Shown here in pieces: positions 33,823-43,174 of a DNA stretch of 64,000 nucleotides. The notes below the pieces were generated by a model. It saw only the letters and a program-made list of their open reading frames with translations, was not told the DNA's origin and ran no database searches. Every line of letters starts with the position of its first letter. Position 1 is the first letter of the stretch. The position numbers and the translations under genes were made by a program. Source of the DNA: Streptomyces tendae (lineage in GTDB: Bacteria; Actinomycetota; Actinomycetes; Streptomycetales; Streptomycetaceae); NCBI RefSeq assembly GCF_008632955.1, contig NZ_CP043959.1, forward strand, positions 3,286,001-3,350,000, written 5' to 3'.

Positions 33823-34359
33823 TCAGATCACGCAGCCCGCGTGCGCCAGCGCCTGCTTGAGCAGCACCCCGTGCCCGCCGGGCATCTCGCTCTGCACGGC
33901 CCGCGACACGGCTTCCTGCGGGGTGAACCACACCAGGTCCAGGGCGTCCTGCCGGGGCCGGCAGTCACCGGTCACCGGCACGATGTACGCCAGCGACACC
34001 GCGTGCTGCCGCGGGTCGTGGAACGGGGTGATGCCGTGGGTGGGGAAGTACTCCGCGACCGTGAACGGCTGCAGCGACGCCGGGACGCGGGGCAGGGCGA
34101 CCGGGCCGAGGTCCTTCTCCAGATGACGCAGCAGGGCGTCCCGGACGCGCTCGTGGTGCAGCACCCGGCCGGAGACCAGGGACCGGCTGACCGTCCCGTC
34201 GGGTCCGATGCGCAGCAGCAGACCGATGCTGGTGACTTCACCGCTGTCGTCCACGCGCACGGGGACGGCCTCGACGTACAGGATCGGCATCTGGGCGCGT
34301 GCCATCTCCAGGTCGTCGGAGGACAGCCAGCCCGGCGTGGTCTCGGTCATGTCAGACAT
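33823..34359 (-). CDS. DUF4916/NUDIX-like protein
   Basis: A 178-residue protein of the actinobacterial DUF4916 family, which has a NUDIX-type fold. Segments PILYVEAVPVRVDDSGEV, RIGPDGTVSRSLVSGRVL and the end LDLVWFTPQEAVSRAV are characteristic; a canonical NUDIX box GX5EX7REUXEE is not seen, so hydrolase activity is doubtful. TATGAT lies 6 nt before ATG 34359 with no ribosome site, implying a leaderless transcript. Confidence 0.75.
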   Translation of the reverse strand: MSDMTETTPGWLSSDDLEMARAQMPILYVEAVPVRVDDSGEVTSIGLLLRIGPDGTVSRSLVSGRVLHHERVRDALLRHLEKDLGPVALPRVPASLQPFTVAEYFPTHGITPFHDPRQHAVSLAYIVPVTGDCRPRQDALDLVWFTPQEAVSRAVQSEMPGGHGVLLKQALAHAGCVI

Positions 34360-34381
34360 TGCTTGATCATACTTTCGAGGG

Positions 34382-35194
34382 TCAGGGCTTCACGGCCACC
34401 GCGCCGTACTGGGGTACCACGAGGGTGGTATCGGGCTCCGCGCGCCACTGCGAGCAGGAGACCAGACCGGGTTCGACGAGGTCCAGACCCTCGAAGAACG
34501 CGGAGATGTCGGCCGCGCCGCGGGCGGTGATCGGGGGAGTGGCGTTGGCGTTCCAGAACTCCATCGCGGGGACCTGGAGTTCACCGCCCACCTGGGCGTC
34601 GTAGGTGGGGTGGGTGAGTACGAGGAAGCTGCCGGAGGGCATCGCCGCCATGATCCGGCGCACGATCTCCCGGGCCTTGTCGGTGTCCAGCACGAAGTTG
34701 AGGATGCCCAGCAGCATCACGGCGACCGGCTGGGAGAAGTCGAGCGTCGCGGACGCCCGCGCCACGATGGCGTCCGGGTCGTGCACATCGGCGTCGATGT
34801 AGTCGGTGGCGCCCTCGGCGGTGCCGGTGAGCAGGGTGCGGGCGTGGACCAGGACGATCGGGTCGTTGTCGACGTAGACGATCCGCGCGTCCGGAGCGAT
34901 CCGCTGCGCGATCTCATGGGTGTTGTCCGCCGTCGGCAGTCCGGTGCCGATGTCGAGGAACTGACGCACACCGCGCTCCCGCGTCAGATACGTCACCGCG
35001 CGGCCCAGGAAGTCCCGGTCCGCGCGGGCGATGTCCCGGATCACCGGGTTGATCGACGCGACGTGGTCACCGACCCGCTGGTCGACCTCGTAGTTGTCCT
35101 TGCCGCCGATCCAGTGGTTCCACACGCGGGCGTTGTGCGCCACACCGGTGTTCAGCCTCGCCGAGACGCTCGTCGGGGTGTGGCTCTCACTCAC
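34382..35194 (-). CDS. SAM-dependent methyltransferase, DUF574 (SCO-type) family
   Basis: A 270-residue methyltransferase of the large actinobacterial DUF574 family. NARVWNHWIGGKDNYEVDQ is the family signature; FLDIGTGLPTADNTHE is the SAM-binding motif I and VYVDNDPIVLVHARTLL motif II. Streptomyces genomes hold many paralogues, and targets are unknown. GTG 35194 has GGGAGAGACC upstream. A second NUDIX-like gene follows 22 nt downstream with a separate promoter. Confidence 0.9.
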   Translation of the reverse strand: MSESHTPTSVSARLNTGVAHNARVWNHWIGGKDNYEVDQRVGDHVASINPVIRDIARADRDFLGRAVTYLTRERGVRQFLDIGTGLPTADNTHEIAQRIAPDARIVYVDNDPIVLVHARTLLTGTAEGATDYIDADVHDPDAIVARASATLDFSQPVAVMLLGILNFVLDTDKAREIVRRIMAAMPSGSFLVLTHPTYDAQVGGELQVPAMEFWNANATPPITARGAADISAFFEGLDLVEPGLVSCSQWRAEPDTTLVVPQYGAVAVKP

Positions 35195-35283
35195 GGTCTC
35201 TCCCTCTCCCTCGCCCGCGTACGGCCGTACCGGCCCCCCGGCCATTGTGCATCGCGGTGATCACGTTGTCCCGGGAACGGAAC

Positions 35284-35310
35284 GGGTCGCCCCGTGAACC
35301 GGGGCGACCC
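35284..35310 (-). terminator. Terminator downstream of the endonuclease gene
   Basis: A 10-bp perfect stem GGGTCGCCCC/GGGGCGACCC with a 7-nt loop; lies after the HhH endonuclease stop in its direction of transcription and ahead of the methyltransferase. Confidence 0.78.
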
Positions 35311-35330
35311 GAAAGGGAACTGGGCGGACA

Positions 35331-35993
35331 TCAGCGTGACCCGGCTCTGCGCAGCGTGTCCTCGGCGACGCTCTGGTCGAGCGCCGCGCGCACCAGCGCC
35401 GAGGACAGCACGGCCGGTTCGGTCCGTCCGGCGAGGCCGAGCAGCCGGTCCGGGTCCTGCGGCAGACCCAGCCGCCGCGCGCCCTGCAGCGCCTTGGCGT
35501 CGACCTGCGGGGAGGCCTCGGGCCACACGTCCTGGACCTCCCGCAGGAAGATGTCCGCGCCGGCCGGACCGACGCCGGGGAACTCCTGCAGCAGACGCCG
35601 CAGTTCGCGGACGTCGCCGTCCGCCTCCGCGCGCAGCCGGCGCAGGTCACCGCCCCAGCGGTCCAGCAACAGCCCGGCCGCCTCGCCGAGTTGGCTGGCG
35701 GTGCGCTCGTCGTAGCGCCGGTAGCCGCCGCGGCCGAGCGCGTCCACGCGCTTCTGCCAGGTCGCGTCCGCCATCCGCCGGGGATCGCGCAGCCCCGCCT
35801 CGTGCAGGGCACGGGCGGTGGCCACGGCGATCGACCCCTTGATGCGGGCGCTGAGCAGATGGGCGAGCACCAGCAGCCGGTAGAGCGGCTGGGGCGTGTT
35901 CCGCAGGGTGATGCCCGCCTCGTGCGCGTACGTCTCGCCGTGCGCGTCGACGAGGACGCGCAGCACGGCCCGTTCGTCGTCGCGGCCGGCCAC
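35331..35993 (-). CDS. HhH-GPD-type endonuclease (endonuclease III-like)
   Basis: A 220-residue protein with a helix-hairpin-helix: LQEFPGVGPAGADIFLREVQD near residues 138-158, as in the endonuclease III/HhH-GPD base-excision superfamily. Only part of the glycosylase fold is evident, and the FeS cysteine cluster is absent, so activity is uncertain. GTG 35993 has AAGGGG 5 nt upstream and begins 2 nt after the stop of the DUF3140 gene, so the two form an operon. Actinobacterial proteins of this type are usually labelled endonuclease. Confidence 0.78.
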   Translation of the reverse strand: MAGRDDERAVLRVLVDAHGETYAHEAGITLRNTPQPLYRLLVLAHLLSARIKGSIAVATARALHEAGLRDPRRMADATWQKRVDALGRGGYRRYDERTASQLGEAAGLLLDRWGGDLRRLRAEADGDVRELRRLLQEFPGVGPAGADIFLREVQDVWPEASPQVDAKALQGARRLGLPQDPDRLLGLAGRTEPAVLSSALVRAALDQSVAEDTLRRAGSR

Positions 35994-35995
35994 GG

Positions 35996-36331
35996 CTACC
36001 CCTTGAGCGGGTCGTGGCCCAGGGTCATCAGACGGTGGCGGCGGGCCGTGTCCTCGGCCACCGGCTCGCTCTCCGGGTCCGTCTCCTCGGACACGGTGTC
36101 CACGACCTCCTCCATCACGCGCAGGTCGTCCTCGGTGAGGTCGGTGCGGCGCTTCTGCAGGATGGACAGCACGTGCTGTCCCGTGTCGCTGCCCGCCCGG
36201 TCCGGCAGCGGCTCCGTCGTCTCGTCGGCGTCGCTGACCCGCAGCCAGGCGGACAGCTCGGCCGACGTCATGTTCACCGCGCGGTGGAAGTCCTCCCACA
36301 GCGCGTCCATCTCGAGGGCGTCGCTCATCAT
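35996..36331 (-). CDS. DUF3140 family protein
   Basis: A 111-residue protein recognised as DUF3140: ALWEDFHRAVNMTSAELSAWL near the start and a helical ILQKRRTDLTEDDLRVMEEVV segment. Helical and acidic, no membrane segment; the function is unknown. It lies immediately upstream of the HhH endonuclease gene with a 2-nt gap, and downstream of dps, so a role in DNA protection is possible but only by context. ATG 36331 is followed by a second ATG. Confidence 0.8.
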   Translation of the reverse strand: MMSDALEMDALWEDFHRAVNMTSAELSAWLRVSDADETTEPLPDRAGSDTGQHVLSILQKRRTDLTEDDLRVMEEVVDTVSEETDPESEPVAEDTARRHRLMTLGHDPLKG

Positions 36332-36372
36332 GTGCCCCTTCGCTCACGTACGTCGTCCGCCGGGAAAGACGC

Positions 36373-36855
36373 TCAGGACTCCCCGGGGAAGTTCTCCGCC
36401 TCGAACATCCAGCGCTGCTTCTCCAGATCGGCGGTGATCGAGATCAGCAGGTCCTGGGTGACCAGGTCGGCCTTCTCGGTGGCGTCGATGCGCTCGCGCA
36501 GCCGGGTGACCGCCGCGCCCAGGGCGTCCGTCATCACCGCGACGGCCTCCGAGTCGCGCAGCCAGCCCTCGGCGGGGGCGGGCAGGGAGAAGACCTTGGC
36601 GATCGTCTCCGGGCGGCCGTCCGGCGGCACGCCGAGCGCCGCGGCGCGCTCCGCCACGGTGTCCGCGTGCGTGCGCGCGGCCGAGACCACCTCGTCCAGC
36701 TGGAGATGGACCGAGCGGAACCGCGGTCCCACGACGTTCCAGTGCGCCTGCTTGCCGATCAGCGACAGCCCGAGCAGGTCCACCAGGGTCTCCTGGAGGG
36801 CCTCGCTGGAAACGCGGCGGGCCTCGTCCGGAAGTGTGCTCCTCACGACGGTCAT
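36373..36855 (-). CDS. dps: Dps family DNA-protecting ferritin-like protein
   Basis: A 160-residue Dps. LSLIGKQAHWNVVGPRFRSVHLQLDEVV holds the inter-subunit ferroxidase site (His of KQAHWN, His/Asp of VHLQLDE); residues QDLLISITADLEKQRWMFEA close the four-helix bundle. Dodecamers oxidise Fe(II) with peroxide and may coat DNA. GAAGGAGG lies 10 nt before ATG 36855. A SigB-type promoter is visible upstream. The nearby DUF3140/endonuclease pair supports a stress/DNA-maintenance block. Confidence 0.95.
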   Translation of the reverse strand: MTVVRSTLPDEARRVSSEALQETLVDLLGLSLIGKQAHWNVVGPRFRSVHLQLDEVVSAARTHADTVAERAAALGVPPDGRPETIAKVFSLPAPAEGWLRDSEAVAVMTDALGAAVTRLRERIDATEKADLVTQDLLISITADLEKQRWMFEAENFPGES

Positions 36856-36963
36856 GGAGTGGTGTTCCTCCTTCTTTGATGCGCTCGTGGACAGGGAGCG
36901 GGGGCCTCGCGCCGGGTGTCGCCCGCGCGGGCCGCGCTCCGTGACCACTCCGTGAACGCGCGG

Positions 36964-36988
36964 GTGCCCCCAGCCCCTGAGGACAAAC
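36964..36988 (-). promoter_or_regulatory. Candidate SigB/SigH-type stress promoter of dps
   Basis: On the minus strand GTTT (36985-36988), 15 nt, GGGCAC (36964-36969), close to the Streptomyces SigB-family consensus GNNT-N14-16-GGGTAC. About 110 nt upstream of the dps start. Dps control by SigB-family factors is known in Streptomyces; this site is inferred. Confidence 0.5.
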
Positions 36989-37002
36989 CCGGCCGGCGGG
37001 AC

Positions 37003-37044
37003 GGGAGGACCCCCTGTGACCTGTGGGAGGACCCGCCGTGACCT
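37003..37044. repeat. Two 20-bp direct repeats between dps and thiolase genes
   Basis: GGGAGGACCCNNNGTGACCT type copies at 37003-37022 and 37025-37044 (three or four differences in the middle), spaced 22 bp start to start, two helical turns. They lie upstream of the divergent dps and thiolase promoters, so may be activator or repressor sites. Confidence 0.55.
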
Positions 37045-37077
37045 CCCAGGATCTTCCCCGTGCCGGGTCCGGCGGTC

Positions 37078-37101
37078 TATAGTCCGAAACTAGCGGTGCT
37101 A
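37078..37101 (+). promoter_or_regulatory. Thiolase promoter -10 with TAGC/GCTA operator
   Basis: TATAGT (37078-37083) is a strong -10. TAGC-GGT-GCTA (37091-37101) lies over the expected transcription start and resembles short TetR/FadR-type sites. No regulator gene is adjacent. Confidence 0.5.
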
Positions 37102-37156
37102 ATTAAGAGAGCCGCCGATCGCAGCCCAGCCGTCGGCATCCGGATCAGGAGTCCTC

Positions 37157-38344
<1,188 letters not shown>

Positions 38345-38433
38345 CGGACGGTCGCCGCGACAGCGGCCCGGGCGGTCACCAGGGGGAGGCGCCGTACGGG
38401 CGACCGATGCCCGCACGTAGCATCGGTCGCCGC

Positions 38434-39207
38434 ATGGACACCACCACCCTCTGGGACCTCACCGGCTGGCAGTTCGCCGCACTGGCCCTCGCCGCCCTGC
38501 TCGTCGGGTTCTCCAAGACCGCCGTCAGCGGGGCGAACACGGTGAGTCTCGCCGTGTTCGCCGCCGTCCTGCCCGCCCGCGCCTCCACCGGCGTGCTGCT
38601 GCCCATCCTGATCGCCGGCGACGTCCTCGCCGTGCTGACCTACCGGCGGCACGCGCACTGGCCGACCCTGTGGCGGCTGTTCCCCGCCGTGGCGGCGGGC
38701 GTGGTCGTCGGCACCGTGTTCCTGATGTGGGCCGACGACGGGATCGTACGGACCTCGATCGGGGCAATCCTGCTGCTGATGTCCGGGGTGACGGTGTGGC
38801 GGCGGCGCCGCGCCGACGCGGAGGAGGAACCGGACGCGGTGACCACGAAGGCAGGCCGCGTCAAGGCCCGCGCCTACGGAGTCCTCGGCGGCTTCACCAC
38901 CATGGTCGCCAATGCCGGCGGCCCTGTGATGTCGATGTACCTGCTCTCCGCCGGCTTCCGGAAGCTGGGCTTCCTGGGCACGTCGGCGTTCTTCTTCCTC
39001 ATCGTCAACACGTCCAAGCTGCCCTTCAGCGCCGGGCTCGGTCTCATCGACGCCGACTCGCTGCTGCTCGACGCGGCCCTGGTGCTGTTCGTGGTGCCCG
39101 GGGCGTTGCTCGGCAAGTGGGCGGTGACCCGGATCAACCAGCGGCTCTTCGAGCGACTGGTGATCGCGGCGACCGTCCTGGGCGGGCTGCAGCTGCTGCT
39201 GCGCTGA
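38434..39207 (+). CDS. TSUP family (TauE/SafE) membrane transporter
   Basis: A 257-residue TauE/SafE family permease with about eight membrane segments; VGFSKTAVSGANTVSLAVF and GFTTMVANAGGPVMSMYLL are the two family repeats. It probably exports sulfite or organosulfonates/carboxylates. TAGCAT (38418-38423) lies 10 nt before ATG 38434 with no ribosome site, so it may be leaderless. Confidence 0.9.
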   Translation: MDTTTLWDLTGWQFAALALAALLVGFSKTAVSGANTVSLAVFAAVLPARASTGVLLPILIAGDVLAVLTYRRHAHWPTLWRLFPAVAAGVVVGTVFLMWADDGIVRTSIGAILLLMSGVTVWRRRRADAEEEPDAVTTKAGRVKARAYGVLGGFTTMVANAGGPVMSMYLLSAGFRKLGFLGTSAFFFLIVNTSKLPFSAGLGLIDADSLLLDAALVLFVVPGALLGKWAVTRINQRLFERLVIAATVLGGLQLLLR

Positions 39208-39221
39208 ACATCAGCCGCCCT

Positions 39222-39254
39222 GCCGGACGCCGATCGCGACTCCCGCCGTCCGGC
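39222..39254. terminator. Bidirectional hairpin between TSUP and lipid-kinase genes
   Basis: An 8-bp stem GCCGGACG/CGTCCGGC with a 17-nt loop lies between the convergent genes. Confidence 0.5.
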
Positions 39255-39259
39255 GCCGG

Positions 39260-40626
39260 TCAGGAGCCGCGTTGCCCGGCGTGCGGGCGGTGCAGCCGGC
39301 TCGGTGCCGCCGTGCGGCCGACCGTCGCGGCGAGCTTCCTCAGCCGGCGCCAGTCCAGTTTCGGCGGGGCCGGAGCGACACCGGGCCGTTTGCGCGGCAC
39401 GCGGACCCGCAACGCGCCCGGCGCCGTACGGCAGCGCACCGGCGCGGGCAGCATCATGGCCTCCCCGTCGACACCCGCCTCGATCTCCTCCCGGTCCGCC
39501 TCGATGACCACCTCCGGCGCGGTCAGCACCGTCAGCCCGGCCGGATCCGGGTTCAGCAGCAGCGCGGCGGCACTGATCGCGCCCTCGACCCGCACCCCGA
39601 GAACGCCCAGCGTCCCGGAGTCCAGCCGCTCGCGCCGGCCCAGTCCGAACGGGTCGCCGGTGCGGTACGGGTTGTTGCTGACCAGCACCGCCTGCGGCGC
39701 GGTGAGCGTGGTGCCCCCGGCGCGGGCGACCAGCCGGGGGCCCTGCTGCCCGGTGAGCAGATCGGGCAGCATCTCCAGACTCGTGCCGAGCTTGTCCTCG
39801 CGGTAGGCGGGGCTCTGCACGATCGCCGCGTACGCGCCGAACGACGCGTTGTTCACGAACGGCTGGTCACCCGCGAACCCGAGATCGACCCGGATCTCCA
39901 CCCCGTCCGTCAGCGCGTCCAGACACGCGGCCGGGTCGCTCCGGTCCAGGCCGAGGTCCAGCGCGAAGTGGTTACGGGTTCCCGCGCTGATCACCAGGAA
40001 CGGGACGCCGTGCTCGGCGGCCACCGCCGCGACCAGTGCCTGGGTGCCGTCGCCGCCCGCCGCGCCAGCAGGTCGGCGCCGTCCGCGACGGCCGCCCGGG
40101 CCAGCTCGGTGACGTCGTGCTGCTTGCCGGGCTCCAGCAGCACCACCCGCGCGCCCAGCCGCTCGGCCTTCTCCCGCAGCCGGAACCGGCCCACCTTGCC
40201 GCCGCCCGACCGCGGGTTCATGATCAGCACCGGCTTGCGGGGCGGCGGAAGCCGCCGCTCCCGCACCGGCGTGTGGCCCCCGGTCCCGCGCAGCGCGTAC
40301 CTGCCGCTCCACACCGCCAGACCCCACAGGGCCAACGACACCAGCAGAGCCCAGAACAAGGTCACCGCGAACAGCGCCAGCAGGCCGGCCGGGACGCACA
40401 CGGCGACCAGCGCGGCCCCCCACCGCAGCGGCCCACGCAGGGTCAGCGTCCACCACAGGGCCGCCGCGCTGAGCGCCAGCCCGGCCACCCCGCACACCAG
40501 CAGCAGCAGACCGCGCAGCCCGCCGTAGACCAGGGGCGCCGCCACCGCGAGCGCGGCCGCGAGCAGCGCCCCCCGAGCGGCCCACCGCTGGGCGTGATAG
40601 CCCCGCCTGCTCCAGTCCACGGCCAT
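39260..40626 (-). pseudogene. Diacylglycerol kinase-like lipid kinase, frameshifted
   Basis: The gene reads in two frames. The first part (from ATG 40626) has about four membrane helices, then VLIMNPRSGGGKVGRFRL, the start of a DAGK catalytic domain. At about 40053-40067 one base is missing: restoring one G in the run gives AGGDGTQ, the catalytic GGDGT motif, and continues as LVISAGTRNHFALDLGLDR to the stop at 39260. The restored protein is about 455 residues. Everything else is intact, so this is a recent single-base loss or, more likely given two similar neighbours, a sequencing error. Confidence 0.85.
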
Positions 40627-40747
40627 GACTCCTTCGATCGTCCGGCGTCATCGTAGGCCGTGCGGGCACACACCGTGCGGGCCGAAGGCGATCACCGGCG
40701 GACGGGGCGCTGTCCGTCGCCGTACCCGGTCCTCGTACGCTCGGCGC

Positions 40748-41551
40748 ATGTCCCCGCACGTGCTGATCCTCGGCGGCACCACCGAGGCGCGCCGGCTCGC
40801 CGCCGAGCTGACCGCCCGCCCCGGTACCAGGGTGACCACCTCGCTCGCCGGACGCGTGACCCGGCCGGGCGCACTCGCCGGCGCGGTGCGCGTGGGGGGC
40901 TTCGGCGGCCCGGAGGGACTGGCCGCCTGGCTGCGCGAGCGGCACGTGGACGCCGTCGTCGACGCGACCCACCCGTTCGCCGCGGAGATCACCGCGAACG
41001 CGGCCCGGGCCACCGCCTCGGCCGGAGTGCCCCTGGTGGTGCTGCGCCGCCCCGGCTGGCGGCCCGGCCCCGGCGACCACTGGCACCCGGTTCCTTCGCT
41101 GGAGGCGGCCGCCGCCCTGCTGCCCGGGCTCGGACGCCGGGTCCTCCTGACCACCGGCCGCCTCGGCCTCGCCGCGTTCGCCGATCTCAAGGAGCCGCAC
41201 TTCGTCGTACGGTCGGTCGAGCCCCCCGAACCGCCGATGCCCCCGCACACCCGAGTGCTGCTGGCCCGCGGCCCGTTCACCGTGGCCGACGAGACGGCAC
41301 TGCTGCGCGAGCACCGCGTCGACGTGCTGGTGACGAAGGACAGCGGCGGCGCGGCGACCTCCGCGAAACTCACGGCCGCCCGCGACCTCGGGCTCCCGGT
41401 CGTCGTCGTCCGGCGCCCGCCGCTGCCGGACGGGATCACCGCGGCCCCCGACGTGCCGTCGGCACTGCGTCAGCTGGACGACGTCCTCACGGGGCCCGGT
41501 GGACGGCCTAACGGTCGCCGGGGGAGCGGCGCAGCAGGTACGTGTCCATGA
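40748..41551 (+). CDS. cobK: Precorrin-6A reductase (cobalt-precorrin-6A reductase)
   Basis: A 267-residue CobK/CbiJ enzyme, which reduces precorrin-6A to dihydroprecorrin-6A using NADPH in cobalamin ring synthesis. HVLILGGTTEARRLAAELT is the NADP-binding start; VDATHPFAAEITANA and DVLVTKDSGG are family signatures. TACGCT (40737-40742) lies near ATG 40748, which has no ribosome site, so it may be leaderless. Its 3' end overlaps the convergent cobF gene by 44 nt; the C-terminus after about residue 250 is low-complexity. Confidence 0.9.
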   Translation: MSPHVLILGGTTEARRLAAELTARPGTRVTTSLAGRVTRPGALAGAVRVGGFGGPEGLAAWLRERHVDAVVDATHPFAAEITANAARATASAGVPLVVLRRPGWRPGPGDHWHPVPSLEAAAALLPGLGRRVLLTTGRLGLAAFADLKEPHFVVRSVEPPEPPMPPHTRVLLARGPFTVADETALLREHRVDVLVTKDSGGAATSAKLTAARDLGLPVVVVRRPPLPDGITAAPDVPSALRQLDDVLTGPGGRPNGRRGSGAAGTCP

Positions 41552-42282
41552 TCCAGCCCTTGCGCTCCCGGGCCTCCGCGCGCAGCCGCTCGATGCGCGG
41601 GGCGGCCTCGGCGAGCGGGCCGGAGACGAGGATCTCGTCCGGGGTGCCGATGTAGGCGCCCCAGTAGATGTCCACGTCCTGGCCGGCGAAGGCGCGGAAG
41701 CGCTGGTGGGCGTCCAGCATCACCACGACGTCGTCCACGCCGTCCGGGAGGCCCTCCTCCGCGAGCCGCCGGCCCGTGGTGATCTGCACCGGGCGCCCCA
41801 CCCGGTTGAGACCGGTGCGGTGCCGGGCGACGAGCGCCGAGACACTGCTGATGCCCGGCACGACGTCGTGGTCGAAGGCGACCGTGCCCCGCTCCCGCAC
41901 CTCCTCGAGGACGGCGAGGGTGCTGTCGTACAGCGCCGGGTCGCCCCACACCAGGAACGCGCCGGTCCCGTCCTCGCCCAGCTCGTCGGCGATCAGCCGC
42001 TCGTAGATGTCCGCGCGGGCGCTGCGCCAGTCCCCGACGGCGGGGAGTAGGCCGCGCCGCCCGCGGAGCGGTCCCGCTCCGGGTCACGCGCCTCGACGAC
42101 CCGGTACGCCCGGTCGCCAGGTGCCTGTCCAGCATGTCCCGGCGCAGCCCGGTCAGGTCCGCCTTCGCCTCGCCCTTGTCGGGGATGAAGAACACGTCCG
42201 TGCCCCGCATGGCCTTGACCGCCTGGAGGGTGAGCTGGTCGGGGTCGCCCGCGCCGATACCGATCACATGAATAGTCCGCAC
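41508..42282 (-). pseudogene. cobF: Precorrin-6A synthase (deacetylating), frameshifted
   Basis: CobF methylates C1 of precorrin-5 with loss of acetate in aerobic cobalamin synthesis. GTG 42282 begins TIHVIGIGAGDPDQLTLQAV, the SAM-binding start. Near 42108-42118 the frame changes by one missing base to YRVVEARDPERDRSAGG, and near 42038-42045 by a second to VGDWRSARADIYERLIADEL, then runs intact through LVWGDPALYDST and DIYWGAYIGTPDEIL to the stop at 41508. Restored length is about 258 residues, normal for CobF. Two base losses in one gene next to other such losses suggest base-calling errors. Confidence 0.87.
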
Positions 42283-42370
42283 GCACCGAGTCTGCCGCAC
42301 GCCCCCGGGCGCGATCACATCGCACCCGGAGGCCGGCCCCACGCACGGTCAGGTGCCGTCGCCCGGCAGG

Positions 42371-42907
42371 TCAGGCGGAGCCCCGCAGCCGTGGCGCACG
42401 GGCGGCCGGGTCGACCGGGGCACCCTCACCCCGCTCGACCTCCGCGGCCACCTCCCGCGCCCACGCGATCACAGCGGGCAGGTCGATGCCGTGCGGCCGG
42501 GACCCCGCCCCCGCTTCCGCCCACGCCTCGGCGGCGCCCGCCCCGCGCCGCAGCAGCCGCGCCCCACCGGTCACGTTCCCGCGGGCGGCATGGGTGAGCC
42601 CCACGGCCATCTGCGCCAGCCCCCGCCACAGCTCCCGCTCCTCCCCGGGCCCCGACTTCCAGGCGTCCTCGAACACCTCGTGCGCGTGGAACGGTTTGCC
42701 CTCGTCCAGCAGCCGCTGCGCCTCGGCGACACTCTCCTCCGGCCGCCGTACCACTCCCTCCGGCTGCCGGGGCACGCCCTCCTCGCCGTACGGCAGGGGC
42801 CGCCCCAGTCCGTCGCGCGGCCGGGCGTTGCGCGCCCGCCCCTCACTGTCGCGGTCGCGCCCCGCGGCGCCCGCCCGGTCCGTGGATGTGCTGTCCGTGG
42901 TGCCCAT
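42371..42907 (-). CDS. DUF309 family protein
   Basis: A 178-residue DUF309 protein: AQRLLDEGKPFHAHEVFEDAW and ERELWRGLAQMAVGLTHAAR form the HAHE helical core found in this metal-binding-like family of unknown function. The N-terminal third is charged and low-complexity. ATG 42907 has CACAAT 7 nt upstream instead of a ribosome site, which suggests a leaderless message. It lies between cobF and a tRNA gene with no clear operon. Confidence 0.82.
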   Translation of the reverse strand: MGTTDSTSTDRAGAAGRDRDSEGRARNARPRDGLGRPLPYGEEGVPRQPEGVVRRPEESVAEAQRLLDEGKPFHAHEVFEDAWKSGPGEERELWRGLAQMAVGLTHAARGNVTGGARLLRRGAGAAEAWAEAGAGSRPHGIDLPAVIAWAREVAAEVERGEGAPVDPAARAPRLRGSA

Positions 42908-43033
42908 ACGGCCGATTGTGCCCGGCGGCCCGCACTGCTCACCGCCCCGCTCACCGCCCGGCTTCGGTCCGGCGCGGAGTGTGCTGTAAAGTGCTTCTCG
43001 CGCGATCACGCGGTTCACCCGCGCGACGCGCAC

Positions 43034-43107
<74 letters not shown>

Positions 43108-43129
43108 CTTGCGACACAGCAGGTCGTCG

Positions 43130-43157
43130 GGCCGTATCGGAGCCTTCCGATACGGCC
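43130..43157 (+). terminator. Terminator of second tRNA-Pro
   Basis: A 12-bp perfect stem GGCCGTATCGGA/TCCGATACGGCC with a 4-nt loop followed by TTCTCGTTT, also at the 3' end of the convergent gene at 43175. Confidence 0.85.
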
Positions 43158-43174
43158 TTCTCGTTTGCGTGGCC

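Noticed and set aside
35331..36347. A 338-residue version of the endonuclease with a long N-terminus
   Set aside because: The extension is Arg/Gly/Pro-rich shadow of the DUF3140 gene; the GTG at 35993 has a good ribosome site.
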